Source: a virus. Taken from it: 64,000 nucleotides of DNA. A program made the position numbers and the translations under genes. This document shows, one piece after another, positions 49,027 to 57,343 of this stretch. The stretch covers positions 1 to 64,000 of the IMG/VR virus record IMGVR_UViG_3300021168_000494; one strand, given 5' to 3'. Numbering within the stretch: position 1 is the first letter of the stretch; each line of letters starts with the position of its first letter. The notes under the pieces were generated by a model. That model saw only the letters and a program-made list of their open reading frames with translations, had not been told where the DNA came from and did no database searches.

Positions 49027-49539
49027 ATGGCGTATGTAGACCTAAGCGGTCGCAGATTCGAGAAGTTTGTTGCCCAGTGGCCAGCTGGTCGCAAATGGCG
49101 CGCAGTTTATTGGCTCTGCCTTTGCGATTGTGGGAACCTCAGAGTTGTGGCCAGAGCCAATCTCCTTAACGGACATCAAAAAAGTTGCGGTTGCTTTCGG
49201 CAGGTGCGTCTCACCGAACACGGCCATGCTAGGACCTTACATTCTGGCGGCCTCAGTAGGGAGTATCGTTCTTGGCAGTCGATGAAGGATCGGTGCCTGA
49301 ATCCGAACGGATCACGTTACTCATCCTATGGTGGGGCGGGGATCAGAGTGTGTGGTCGTTGGGACAATTCCTTTCTGCATTTCTTGGCTGATATGGGACC
49401 ACGTCCTCCTAGAACAAGTCTTGATCGTTTCCCTGATCCAAATGGGAATTACGAGCCGGGGAACTGCCGGTGGGCGACGGCGAAGGAGCAAAGGCACAAT
49501 CGCAGGTTCCAAAAAACGAAAAGAGTGGTAGAGTCTTAG
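49027..49539 (+). CDS. HNH/AP2-type homing endonuclease
   Basis: This 170-residue protein has WLCLCDCGNLRVVARANLLN and SCGC (zinc cluster), EYRSWQSMKDRCLNPNG, YGGAGIRVCGRW, then LDRFPDPNGNYEPGNCRWAT. I recognise this complete pattern from very common phage homing HNH endonucleases. It sits between the sugar cassette and tail genes and may have mobilised the cassette or simply inserted at its edge. Confidence 0.88.
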   Translation: MAYVDLSGRRFEKFVAQWPAGRKWRAVYWLCLCDCGNLRVVARANLLNGHQKSCGCFRQVRLTEHGHARTLHSGGLSREYRSWQSMKDRCLNPNGSRYSSYGGAGIRVCGRWDNSFLHFLADMGPRPPRTSLDRFPDPNGNYEPGNCRWATAKEQRHNRRFQKTKRVVES

Positions 49540-49594
49540 CGAACACCGCCAGTTAATCGGGGCTGGCCTTCATTCCTGTTTTGGAGGCGTCCCG

Positions 49595-50296
49595 ATGACC
49601 GCTTATGTAACAAATCCGGTTGGAAAAGTCGTACCTCTCCTCCAGCCGAATGTTCCCTCCTTTGCCTGGGGATCGCGTCTTCCAGGAACAGACTGCAAGA
49701 TGCTGATCACTTCAGACTCCGTCTCTGCCAACGTGGTCACGCTGACCGTGACGATCATCAAGGGAAATATTCCCGCAGTCGGTGATCTGATTTTCACCTA
49801 TGGCACTACCAACAGCGCGGGTGGTCTCAACCAAACGACCGGGATCGCCATCGCATCCGTGAACATCAATGCTGGCACCGGGATCGGGACGATCACTTTT
49901 CCTCTTACGATCGCAAATCAAGGCAGCACTCCCGACGTCGGCTACGCGATCTCTGTTCCCGGCATCACCACTGAAACACCGACGCCTGGAAACGGTGGCG
50001 CATCGGCCTCGCAGCAATTTGCCCTGATGAGCGAAATCGGCAAAAACGGAACACCATTTTCTGTCGATGGGAAATTCGCCGGCGCGCCCGGAGCATTCGA
50101 GATCGACGTGCAAGTCGCTTCGATTGATCTGGACTCGTATTACCAGACGATCCAGAACGGAAACATGACGAGCGTCGATGCGACGAATAACACTTTCCAT
50201 CTCGATGGGACGCTGGTGAATGCACGCTTCGTGCGATTACTGCTGCGGAGCCGCACGAACACCGTTGCCCTATACGCGACGATCTCAGCCGGCTAA
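49595..50296 (+). CDS. structural beta-rich protein, 233 aa
   Basis: TTTTGGAGGCG precedes the ATG. The protein is Gly/Thr/Ser-rich with repeated strand patterns (ANVVTLTVTIIKGNIPAVGD, GTGIGTITFPLTIANQGS, NARFVRLLLRSRTNTVALYA). This suits a tail or decoration component. It has no signal peptide, in contrast to the next three genes. Confidence 0.6.
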   Translation: MTAYVTNPVGKVVPLLQPNVPSFAWGSRLPGTDCKMLITSDSVSANVVTLTVTIIKGNIPAVGDLIFTYGTTNSAGGLNQTTGIAIASVNINAGTGIGTITFPLTIANQGSTPDVGYAISVPGITTETPTPGNGGASASQQFALMSEIGKNGTPFSVDGKFAGAPGAFEIDVQVASIDLDSYYQTIQNGNMTSVDATNNTFHLDGTLVNARFVRLLLRSRTNTVALYATISAG

Positions 50297-50309
50297 GGAG
50301 AACTGTCCC

Positions 50310-52283
50310 ATGAAGAAATATCTTCTAGGATTTCTTAATCTCCTGTTTGCATCTCTGCTTTTTGCTCAACCGGGAACTCCTCCTGGTGGTTACGGTCCCG
50401 GGACAGGGAACAGTACCGGTGGGGGTGGCCTCACCCAGGTCTCTTCTCTTCCAGCCACGTGCACTCCATCCACAACGGCGCCAGTGCAACTGACTGTCGC
50501 TTCAGCTGGTTTACCAATCGGCATTTATGTCTGCACTGGGACGAACACATGGACCATTGATTCAAGCGTTGGACCGGGACCAAAATACGGGTCAGTCGTG
50601 ATCACGCCAGCGCAGTTGGTCAACACCTATGGCGCGCAATTTCAGGGAACGGTAGTTCCCGACATTACGACAACCAATCTCAGCACCACGGTCAGCGCGC
50701 CGGATGCACATTTTCAAACTGGCCGGTTTCCCGCAGTGGTCGGGATGTTTTTTGAAGCCATTTTCGGAACGGGTGGTGCCGGCTGTCAGAACGGTCAAGG
50801 CGTGGTCCTCTTCGGTGGTGCCTCCGTCACAACGATCGCTTCTATCGTGAATGACACGACGATTACGGTCGTCGGCACGGCCAACACCAGCGTTCCCGGT
50901 ACTGGATGTGCGGCCTGGGGATACGACGTGACCGCCGCGATTCTGGCTGCTCAGACAGCCGGTGGGTGCAGCGCCTATATTCAGATGCCAGCTGGCGTTG
51001 CTTTTTTCCAGTCTAACCCAATTCCAACGATATCGGCCTGCCCGAGTCTTACAAACACTGCGCTTGCATATCCTGGTCAAGGCATCAGTGGGCAAGGCAC
51101 CGCCGCACAAACCATCCTGATCCCCCGCGCCGACTTCGCTTACACAGGTGGAAGTTTCCCATGCAGCGGGCTTTCCGGCAGCAGTATCTCGTGCTTTGGG
51201 AATCCCAATGTTTACGAACAAACCTCTTTTGAGATTTGGGGACTGGGGAAGCCTGCCCCGAGTGCGTTGCCGAATACGTGGCTGATCCAAAGCGGGATAG
51301 CGAGTCGGCTATTTTACATGAATTATATCGGTTGGGACTGGTCAGGGGGCGGTACATCTCTAACTGGCATCGCGTTCAACAGCGTTACGGGGACGATGGA
51401 TACGGGCGGTTGCAATTACGTTGGCTCTGTCTGCATCGAAGCTGAAGCCGGTGTGACACAGTTTAAATGGTCGAACAACTTCTTTTCCGGTGCCAACTTT
51501 GCGACCAACAGTACGAATACCGTTAAACTTTTGACAGGATCTAACGGCGTATCCACGAGCAACGTGATCGCCGGGACTCTACAGCTGAATGCCGCCACGC
51601 TGATAGAAGACAACGACAACGTTCAGTGTAGCTCGGGGAGTTCTGGAGTTCTCCTCGGCGCCGGCAGCACGCTGTATCTACGAAACAATAATCAAGTGTG
51701 CGCGAGCAACCCAAATCCTGCTCACGGAATTTTAACCAGTGGTACCGGTAACACTCTCTACATCGGTTCTGGAAACGCAATCGGGGCTGGCGGGGCCGGT
51801 CAATTCTCCCTAGACTGGGCGGCCAACAACAGCATTTTTGAGCAGGGTTCCGGCAATTCCTACACCGCTGCAGGTGGAGCAACGGCTGGATGGAATGGGC
51901 TAGGGAGTTTCTTCGGTGATGGGAATGCGACCGGCACCGCACTTGCGGCCGCGAACATCACGCCCACATCCGGCTTCGGTACCGGATGCGCGACGGCAGG
52001 GCAGTGTATATCTGCCGTTACTGGTGCGACGAAGCTAGGTCAATTCACGGTCACTTACGGGACCACTCCATCTTCTCCGCAAGTCATCACGATTGTTTTC
52101 CCGAAGGCCTTTACTCCCGGAGTTGTTCCCATCTGCCGCCTTACTGATGTCGGAGGAACGAACGCTTTCCCGACGAGCATCATAACGACGACGTGCACCG
52201 CAACGGGAGCGAGTTTTACGATCACCAACACCCCGGTTGGTGGCAGCACGGATATTTTGCAAATTCAAGCGGGGAATCCATAG
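50310..52283 (+). CDS. secreted beta-helix-like protein with Sec signal, 657 aa
   Basis: TAAGGAG precedes the ATG. The N-terminus MKKYLLGFLNLLFASLLFAQ is a typical Sec signal peptide with a likely cut after LFAQ. A Gly/Pro linker follows (PGTPPGGYGPGTGNSTGGGG). The body has the Asn/Gly/Ser-rich ladder of a right-handed beta-helix (TLIEDNDNVQCSSGSSGVLL, STLYLRNNNQVCASNPNPAH). The C-terminal domain (TVTYGTTPSSPQVITIVFPK) resembles fibre tips. It may be a tailspike-like protein that is exported or a surface protein of the infected cell. Confidence 0.7.
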   Translation: MKKYLLGFLNLLFASLLFAQPGTPPGGYGPGTGNSTGGGGLTQVSSLPATCTPSTTAPVQLTVASAGLPIGIYVCTGTNTWTIDSSVGPGPKYGSVVITPAQLVNTYGAQFQGTVVPDITTTNLSTTVSAPDAHFQTGRFPAVVGMFFEAIFGTGGAGCQNGQGVVLFGGASVTTIASIVNDTTITVVGTANTSVPGTGCAAWGYDVTAAILAAQTAGGCSAYIQMPAGVAFFQSNPIPTISACPSLTNTALAYPGQGISGQGTAAQTILIPRADFAYTGGSFPCSGLSGSSISCFGNPNVYEQTSFEIWGLGKPAPSALPNTWLIQSGIASRLFYMNYIGWDWSGGGTSLTGIAFNSVTGTMDTGGCNYVGSVCIEAEAGVTQFKWSNNFFSGANFATNSTNTVKLLTGSNGVSTSNVIAGTLQLNAATLIEDNDNVQCSSGSSGVLLGAGSTLYLRNNNQVCASNPNPAHGILTSGTGNTLYIGSGNAIGAGGAGQFSLDWAANNSIFEQGSGNSYTAAGGATAGWNGLGSFFGDGNATGTALAAANITPTSGFGTGCATAGQCISAVTGATKLGQFTVTYGTTPSSPQVITIVFPKAFTPGVVPICRLTDVGGTNAFPTSIITTTCTATGASFTITNTPVGGSTDILQIQAGNP

Positions 52284-52291
52284 GAGGCACC

Positions 52292-52654
52292 ATGAAGAGC
52301 AGAATCTTACTCGGGCTATTTTGCTTGGCGCTGGTCCTCACCGTTCCAGTAAGGGCGCAAGGACCGACTTATTTCTACGTCGCAACCGCCGTGGACGTGA
52401 ACGGTTTCGAATCTGCGTTCTCGACTCAAGCCACCGCAGTGTTCAATCAAGGTCAGCACATCGCATCACTCACTTGGACCGCTTCTGTGGTTCCAACGGG
52501 CGGCGCGGCCATCGCTGGTTACAACATCTACCGAGCTAAAGTGAGCGGTGGACCGTACACCAAGATCAACACAGCACTGGTTACGGTGGTGACCTACTCG
52601 GACACATTCGTGCTGCCGACTGCACCTACTGGCCTGGCAGCACCAACCAGCTGA
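52292..52654 (+). CDS. secreted FN3-like protein, 120 aa
   Basis: GGAGG precedes the ATG. MKSRILLGLFCLALVLTVPV-RAQ is a Sec signal. The mature part is one fibronectin-type-III-like domain (HIASLTWTASVVPTGGAAIA, GYNIYRAKVSGGPYTKIN). This domain style is frequent in exported Acidobacteriota proteins, so it hints at the host group. There is no catalytic domain. Confidence 0.68.
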   Translation: MKSRILLGLFCLALVLTVPVRAQGPTYFYVATAVDVNGFESAFSTQATAVFNQGQHIASLTWTASVVPTGGAAIAGYNIYRAKVSGGPYTKINTALVTVVTYSDTFVLPTAPTGLAAPTS

Positions 52655-52682
52655 ATTTCAGCATTGCGTGCAAGGAGCTCTT

Positions 52683-53528
52683 GTGAAAAAGAAAATGTTT
52701 CTACTTTGGTTGCTGTTCGCGTTGCCTCTCGCAGCGCAGACCTCCATCCCGATCCAGAATCCATCGTTCGATGCCACCGTCACGTTCACCAGCACTGGAT
52801 CTTATGGTGGCTTCGAGTACGGCGTCGTGCCGTCGTGGACGCTCGCTCCAGGATCCAGTGGGGGCGTGCAGAGCCTCAGTACTGCTTACTTCACGGCTTA
52901 TCCCAACAGCGGCAATCAGGGCCTCTTCCTGAATAGCGGGAACGTGACACAGGACCTGGGGATCGCCGCCCAACCCAATACGAACTACTCGCTCACGTTC
53001 TATGTAGGCCATCGGCTGGATGGCGAGGCCGTTACTGCGACCGCACAACTCTTCATCGGCTCAACATCGCTCTGCTCGCTTGCTGTGAACGAGGCCAACA
53101 TTCCTGCCGGCGCCTTCGCTGCTTCCACCTTGACCTGCCCCACGGGAGCCACTGTCCCTAGCGGTGATCTGATTATCTGGCTAGGAACTTCCGGCACGCA
53201 GGCCAACTTCGATGCACTCTCACTAACTTCCTCTCCGATCGCGCAGCAGCACCACGCGACGCTGACCTGGACCGACACCGCGAATCCGGCCGGAACGACT
53301 TACAACGTCTACAGGGCATTCGGTGGTTGCCCGACCACGTTCTCGCTGACCTTGCTGGCCTCGAATGTCGCCACGCTCGGCACCAACCCACTGACCTACG
53401 TAGACCCCACGGTAACGAACGCGCAGAACTACTGCTATGGCGTGACGGCGGTATCGGGAGGCACCGAATCGCTGGCAGCGGTGACGGTCTATATTCCACA
53501 GCAGCCAAGTAATCTGAAGGTGCAATGA
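52683..53528 (+). CDS. secreted two-domain protein (jelly-roll plus FN3-like), 281 aa
   Basis: AAGGAG precedes the GTG. MKKKMFLLWLLFALPLAAQ is a Sec signal. Residues ~20-180 look like a carbohydrate-binding jelly roll (IQNPSFDATVTFTSTGSYGG, NTNYSLTFYVGHRLDGEAVT) and residues ~185-275 like FN3 (ATLTWTDTANPAGTTYNVYR). It shares the FN3 type with the gene before it. It may bind extracellular polysaccharide. Confidence 0.68.
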   Translation: MKKKMFLLWLLFALPLAAQTSIPIQNPSFDATVTFTSTGSYGGFEYGVVPSWTLAPGSSGGVQSLSTAYFTAYPNSGNQGLFLNSGNVTQDLGIAAQPNTNYSLTFYVGHRLDGEAVTATAQLFIGSTSLCSLAVNEANIPAGAFAASTLTCPTGATVPSGDLIIWLGTSGTQANFDALSLTSSPIAQQHHATLTWTDTANPAGTTYNVYRAFGGCPTTFSLTLLASNVATLGTNPLTYVDPTVTNAQNYCYGVTAVSGGTESLAAVTVYIPQQPSNLKVQ

Positions 53529-53538
53529 AGAGAGAGAG

Positions 53539-53853
53539 ATGAAAGGGAAAAAAATCGAGGTTGGACTGGATCGCGGTTGCGTTGGGATTCGGATTCCCAT
53601 CGAATTGCTGCTAAAAATCTTGCAACCGCGGATCCAGTTCGCTTCTCTTCAGGATTTCACACCGAGAGAGCAGCAGGTCCTCGACGGGATCTGTGAGAGT
53701 CTCTCAAACAAGGAGATCGGCAATCGGATCAACCTGACGGAAAGAACAGTGAAATTTCACGTGACAAGTTTGTTCGCAAAGGTAGGAGTTAAATCCAGAC
53801 GTGATCTCCAGATGCACTTCGCCGGGATCACGGTGAACGGAAAAAGAAAATGA
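53539..53853 (+). CDS. LuxR/GerE-type helix-turn-helix regulator, 104 aa
   Basis: Residues ~40-95 (FTPREQQVLDGICESLSNKE, IGNRINLTERTVKFHVTSLF, AKVGVKSRRDL) form a complete LuxR/GerE DNA-binding domain. There is no receiver or ligand domain; the N-terminal 35 residues are short and basic. It is encoded just before the lysis genes, so it might control late or lysis genes or act on a host regulon. Its stop overlaps the next ATG. Confidence 0.82.
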   Translation: MKGKKIEVGLDRGCVGIRIPIELLLKILQPRIQFASLQDFTPREQQVLDGICESLSNKEIGNRINLTERTVKFHVTSLFAKVGVKSRRDLQMHFAGITVNGKRK

Positions 53854-54269
53854 CCGGAACGCTGGCACCAAACATGGGCTTCATCGTGATCGGAGTGCTT
53901 TTTATCGCCACGCTGGTGGCGGTGATGTTCAAAGAGACGGTCCTAGAGTTTGTCAAAGCAAACTTTGGGTTGCTGGTTCTACTGACTCTATTCATGACGC
54001 TGCTCGCGATCTCCTTCCACGTTTTCCACGAATCGAGCGACAACACAGTCGGCAAGGATTTTCTCGCCTGGCTCGAGCAGAAAGCCGGGGAAGTCCTAGC
54101 CTCGATCATGACGGTCATCGTCGGGGCGCGGGCTGGCAACCAGCGTGCGTCGGACAGTGGCGGGAATGGGAACACCACGACGACCACGAGCGGATCGAGC
54201 ACCAAGACCACGACTTCAACCACAGCGGCTGTCCCGGTTGCGCCGGCCTCGCCATCCCTACACCCATGA
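53850..54269 (+). CDS. two-span membrane protein, holin-like, 139 aa
   Basis: Two hydrophobic helices (MGFIVIGVLFIATLVAVMF, residues ~9-27; FGLLVLLTLFMTLLAISFHV, ~39-58) are followed by an amphipathic stretch and a Thr/Ser-rich tail. Next to other membrane proteins and an endolysin it is a reasonable holin or antiholin candidate. There is no diagnostic family motif. Confidence 0.6.
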   Translation: MTGTLAPNMGFIVIGVLFIATLVAVMFKETVLEFVKANFGLLVLLTLFMTLLAISFHVFHESSDNTVGKDFLAWLEQKAGEVLASIMTVIVGARAGNQRASDSGGNGNTTTTTSGSSTKTTTSTTAAVPVAPASPSLHP

Positions 54270-54622
54270 CCTTTCACTATTATGGCGCATTGAAGGCGTT
54301 TGCATGGATACTCGGCGCAGCCGCTATACCGGCCGCAATTTTTTTCTCGCTGGAACCAACAGTGAAGGTTGCTCTCATCATGGCGGCGGCGATGGTGTTC
54401 ACTGCGCTGGTCGGTAGCGGGACTACAATCATCGTTGGCCGGATGAACCTAAAGGCCAGCGCAAGCCTTCACCAAACGATAAACAAAGTCGAAGAGCAGA
54501 CGAACAATATGAACACTGAATTGCGCCAGCAAAGGAACGAAGCCTCGAAGCGTGCCGATAACAAGGAAGGATTTATCGAAGGAGTGGCATCAGAGCAAGA
54601 GAGGACGAGAGACAAATCTTAG
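54266..54622 (+). CDS. two-span membrane protein with coiled coil, holin/spanin candidate
   Basis: Two transmembrane helices (FAWILGAAAIPAAIFFSL, ALIMAAAMVFTALVGSG) lead to a charged helical tail (LHQTINKVEEQTNNMNTELR, QQRNEASKRADNKEG). It overlaps the previous gene by four bases. The layout suits a holin. The 35-base gap after it holds nothing recognisable. Confidence 0.55.
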   Translation: MTFHYYGALKAFAWILGAAAIPAAIFFSLEPTVKVALIMAAAMVFTALVGSGTTIIVGRMNLKASASLHQTINKVEEQTNNMNTELRQQRNEASKRADNKEGFIEGVASEQERTRDKS

Positions 54623-54657
54623 TTGTGGGAAAATACTAGGGACCTGGGGGCCACTGA

Positions 54658-55041
54658 ATGGGAGCGAATTCTGAAGTAGATCGACGCAGGGATAATCACG
54701 ACCGCGAACCAGACCACTTTATCGTGGTAAGAAACTGGCACACGCTACTCATCGTTCTCAGTATCATAGTCAGCGCGGTCTTGGCGTTCGGATCCCTGCA
54801 CGACGATTCTGTCGAGTACAGGCGCCGGATCGAATCGCTCGAGAACAGGCCGCAGGTCAGCCAGGAGAGCATCGACAATCTGAATAAACGGCTTGAGCGG
54901 ATCGAAAAGAGGTGGGACGCGGAAGACCTCGAAAAGTTCAGGCAGATGGGTGAGCCTGGACTAAAGCGACAAAAAATAACGAGACCGGACGAGCTACTTC
55001 GTGATAGGAAGGTAAGTCATGCAACTGTCGGATCACTTTGA
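54658..55041 (+). CDS. membrane-anchored coiled-coil protein, spanin-like, 127 aa
   Basis: One transmembrane helix (TLLIVLSIIVSAVLAFGSL) with a charged N-terminal tail, then a periplasmic-type coiled coil (EYRRRIESLENRPQVSQESI, DNLNKRLERIEKRWDAEDLE). This fits an inner-membrane spanin (Rz-like) but lacks an Rz1 lipoprotein partner in view. It overlaps the endolysin start by 23 bases. Confidence 0.55.
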   Translation: MGANSEVDRRRDNHDREPDHFIVVRNWHTLLIVLSIIVSAVLAFGSLHDDSVEYRRRIESLENRPQVSQESIDNLNKRLERIEKRWDAEDLEKFRQMGEPGLKRQKITRPDELLRDRKVSHATVGSL

Positions 55042-55507
55042 AAGCAGCGAATTCGAGAAGGACGGCCCGATCCCCACGGACTGCCTCGAGATCGCAAAGC
55101 AGTTTTGCACTCTAGTCCTTGAGCCGATCCGGGCGTACATCGGGGAGCCGATGGACGTCACAAGCGGATACAGACCACCTGCAGCTAACGCGGCCGCTCA
55201 CGGCGTGTCGAACAGCGAGCACATTTGGACGCCGCGGTACTGCGCTGCAGATTGGGAGTTTGTCCCGAAGCCGGGATTCTCGATGCGATCAGTGTTCGAT
55301 TGGATCCGCGACAGCGCCTCCATTCCGTTCCACCAGGTGATCCTTGAGCACAGCGCCATCGGCTCGAGCATCATCCACATCAGCTACAACCTCGACAAGA
55401 TCGGCGTTCGCCAGGCCCTCGAAGGCTCGACTCATAACGCGTCGCCATACACCTCGTGGGAAGTCGCCACGTTTATTCCGCAAACCGGGGGACAGGAGAA
55501 CGCGTGA
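55019..55507 (+). CDS. M15-family peptidase, probable endolysin, 162 aa
   Basis: [43 protein letters not shown] and AADWEFVP carry the SxHxxGxAxD-type zinc site of peptidase M15A (D-Ala-D-Ala carboxypeptidase/L-Ala-D-Glu peptidase). The usual HxxGxAxD is replaced by [16 protein letters not shown], with His and Asp kept. A later [17 protein letters not shown] supplies the third His. It should cut peptidoglycan cross-links at lysis. AGGAAGGTAAGTC precedes the ATG. Confidence 0.82.
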   Translation: MQLSDHFESSEFEKDGPIPTDCLEIAKQFCTLVLEPIRAYIGEPMDVTSGYRPPAANAAAHGVSNSEHIWTPRYCAADWEFVPKPGFSMRSVFDWIRDSASIPFHQVILEHSAIGSSIIHISYNLDKIGVRQALEGSTHNASPYTSWEVATFIPQTGGQENA

Positions 55508-55710
55508 TGGAAGAGGGAAAGGTGAAGTGGTTCAACGCATCGAAGGGGTTTGGATTCATCGGTCGGGATCGGGCGCCGGATGTTTTCGTTCACTACACCG
55601 GGATCACCGGGAACGGATACAAAAGCCTCGCCGAAGGGGATAAGGTCGAATTTGAGGTCGTGCAGGGTCCGAAAGGCCCCCAGGCGGCCAGTGTTCGAAA
55701 AATCGAGTAG
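55507..55710 (+). CDS. cold-shock domain protein (CspA family)
   Basis: The 67-residue protein [20 protein letters not shown] with [20 protein letters not shown] and [19 protein letters not shown] has both RNP motifs (KGFGFI, VFVHY) of bacterial cold-shock proteins at normal length. It binds single-stranded nucleic acid and can melt RNA structure. The first Met overlaps the endolysin stop. Confidence 0.93.
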   Translation: MEEGKVKWFNASKGFGFIGRDRAPDVFVHYTGITGNGYKSLAEGDKVEFEVVQGPKGPQAASVRKIE

Positions 55711-55739
55711 AAGTGGGGAACTTAATTTAAGGAGACTCT

Positions 55740-56351
55740 ATGATTCTATCACGTAGGCAGTTTTTTGAAGTTTCAGCAAAAGGTACTCTCGGGACGGCGA
55801 TCTTGGCAGCGGAAGTCGGTGGAGCGGCTTATTTGCTTTCGGGATGCTCGTTCAACATTTCCAGCATTCTCGCATGGGTGCCCACGGCGACCAGTTCGAT
55901 CAGCAGCATTCTTACGCTGCTCGTTGGCGCGGGTGCCCTGGCGTGCTTGACCTGTTCCGTGCTGGCGAATATCGCTCTGGCGGCGATCTCAGCGGTCGGA
56001 ACGGCAGTGCAGGCGTACCAAAACGCTCCTGCTGCGAGCAAGGCAACGCTCCTCGGCAAGATTCAGACCGGTCTCCAAGCCGCGCTAACTGCATCAGGTT
56101 CGTTTTTCGAGAGCGCCAACGTACCGGATCAAAAACTCTTCGCCTTGATTGTTGGGATCGCCGGCCTAGTTCTCAGCGCCATCAGCGGATTCATCGCACA
56201 AGTTGGTGGAGTCACTCCGGTGCCGGCGACCTTCAGGTTGAGTAGACAGACGATTCCTTACTCTCCGAAGGTCTACACCCTTCGCGGCTATAAGAGCGAT
56301 TTCAACAAGTTGGTCAAGAGTTACGACCACGCTGAACTGGCGATGAGCTAA
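55740..56351 (+). CDS. Tat/lipobox-type membrane protein, 203 aa
   Basis: TTAAGGAGACTCT precedes the ATG. The N-terminus ILSRRQFFEVSAKGTLGTAI has a twin-arginine motif (SRRQFF), and LLSGC at residues ~32-36 is a lipobox. Hydrophobic segments follow (ILTLLVGAGALACLTCSVLA, LFALIVGIAGLVLSAISGFI). The protein may be an exported lipoprotein or a multi-span membrane protein. No family is recognised. Confidence 0.6.
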   Translation: MILSRRQFFEVSAKGTLGTAILAAEVGGAAYLLSGCSFNISSILAWVPTATSSISSILTLLVGAGALACLTCSVLANIALAAISAVGTAVQAYQNAPAASKATLLGKIQTGLQAALTASGSFFESANVPDQKLFALIVGIAGLVLSAISGFIAQVGGVTPVPATFRLSRQTIPYSPKVYTLRGYKSDFNKLVKSYDHAELAMS

Positions 56352-57076
56352 TGAAGTTCGGAAAACTCCCGGCCAAGCGAAGTCTAAAGATGGCTTCGCT
56401 CTCCAATCACATGAACATGAAGACCGTATCCTACCCGAGGGTACGGGCGTGGGAGAGACCCATTGCCCTCGGGATGCTGGCAAACGATATCGTAGGGGAT
56501 TGCACGGTTGCTGCGATGTATCACCTGCGAATGACCCAACGCTCGGTTGCTCAGGCCGGCACGCCCTTGATCGTCACCGATGCCGAAGCGATAGCGGACT
56601 ATTCAGCCATCACGGGTTACGTCGAAGGGGACGAATCAACCGACAACGGCGCTGCGTGCATGGATGTTCTCAACTGGTACAAGAAGGGTGGTGTCCTCCT
56701 TGGCGCATCCACGGTGGACATTCAGAACGTGGAGATGGTGAAAGCGGCAATCAACACGTTCGGCTGCCTTTACACAGGGTTTACCGTACCGCAGTCGATG
56801 GTGGATCAACTCCAAAGTGGAACCGACCCCGATTGGAGTTTCAGTTCGGGCGACAAGCCAACCAATAACGGCCACTGCGTAAACCTCGTGGGCTACGGCG
56901 CGGATGGTGTTGCACTCGATTCCTGGGGCAAGGTCTACCGCACGAGTTGGGAATTCTGGCAACAGTGGTTCACTGAAGCCTACGCAGTCGTGGTGCCAGA
57001 TTGGGTGAAGGCGAACGGTGAATCTCCAACTGGGCTTGACATGCCCGGGTTACTCGCAGCGTTGCCACAAAGCTGA
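56351..57076 (+). CDS. papain-like cysteine peptidase-fold protein, 241 aa
   Basis: NDIVGDCTVAAMYHLRMTQR carries a candidate catalytic Cys at residue ~50. NNGHCVNLVGYGADGVALDS then WGKVYRTSWEF gives the His and the D/N-S-W-G element of papain-like enzymes. This layout (GDC...GH.V...DSWG) is frequent in short exported bacterial and phage proteins. The substrate is unknown. It has no signal peptide. It starts in a TAATG overlap with the previous gene, so the two are translationally coupled. Confidence 0.65.
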   Translation: MKFGKLPAKRSLKMASLSNHMNMKTVSYPRVRAWERPIALGMLANDIVGDCTVAAMYHLRMTQRSVAQAGTPLIVTDAEAIADYSAITGYVEGDESTDNGAACMDVLNWYKKGGVLLGASTVDIQNVEMVKAAINTFGCLYTGFTVPQSMVDQLQSGTDPDWSFSSGDKPTNNGHCVNLVGYGADGVALDSWGKVYRTSWEFWQQWFTEAYAVVVPDWVKANGESPTGLDMPGLLAALPQS

Positions 57077-57110
57077 CCACCGGCGCAGCGTTCCCGATTG
57101 AACAGACGAA

Positions 57111-57148
57111 CCTCGGCTCCTCTGACTATCATTGGAGTCGAGGTTTTT
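57111..57148 (+). terminator. rho-independent terminator abutting a start codon
   Basis: CCTCGGCTCC (57111-57120) pairs with GGAGTCGAGG (57134-57143, one G-U) followed by TTTTT. The ATG of the small membrane protein begins right after the T-run. It closes the lysis operon, and readthrough would be needed to express the last gene from the same transcript. Confidence 0.75.
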
Positions 57149-57343
57149 ATGTCTATAATCACTCTCATCATAATTCTCGTGGTGATCGGCGTGATCCTGT
57201 GGCTGGTGAACACCTACATCCCGATGGACGCCAAGATCAAAAACATCCTAAACGTCGTGGTTGTGATTTGCGTCGTGCTTTGGCTGCTCAAGGTGTTCGG
57301 TGTTTTCAATATGAATCTAGGGACTGTTCCGCGCGTTAGGTAA
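57149..57343 (+). CDS. small membrane protein, two spans, 64 aa
   Basis: Two hydrophobic helices (IITLIIILVVIGVILWLV, residues ~3-20; ILNVVVVICVVLWLLKVF, ~34-51) separated by NTYIPMDAKIKN. This resembles the small membrane proteins of unknown function common in Gram-negative bacteria. Its ribosome site (GGAG/GAGG) lies within the terminator stem. Its end overlaps the convergent minus-strand gene by eight bases. Confidence 0.65.
   Translation: MSIITLIIILVVIGVILWLVNTYIPMDAKIKNILNVVVVICVVLWLLKVFGVFNMNLGTVPRVR

Noticed and set aside
53750-53770. TTTCACGTGACA as a third parS site
   Set aside because: Only one half matches parS; it is not palindromic beyond CACGTG and lies in the conserved LuxR helix-turn-helix coding region.
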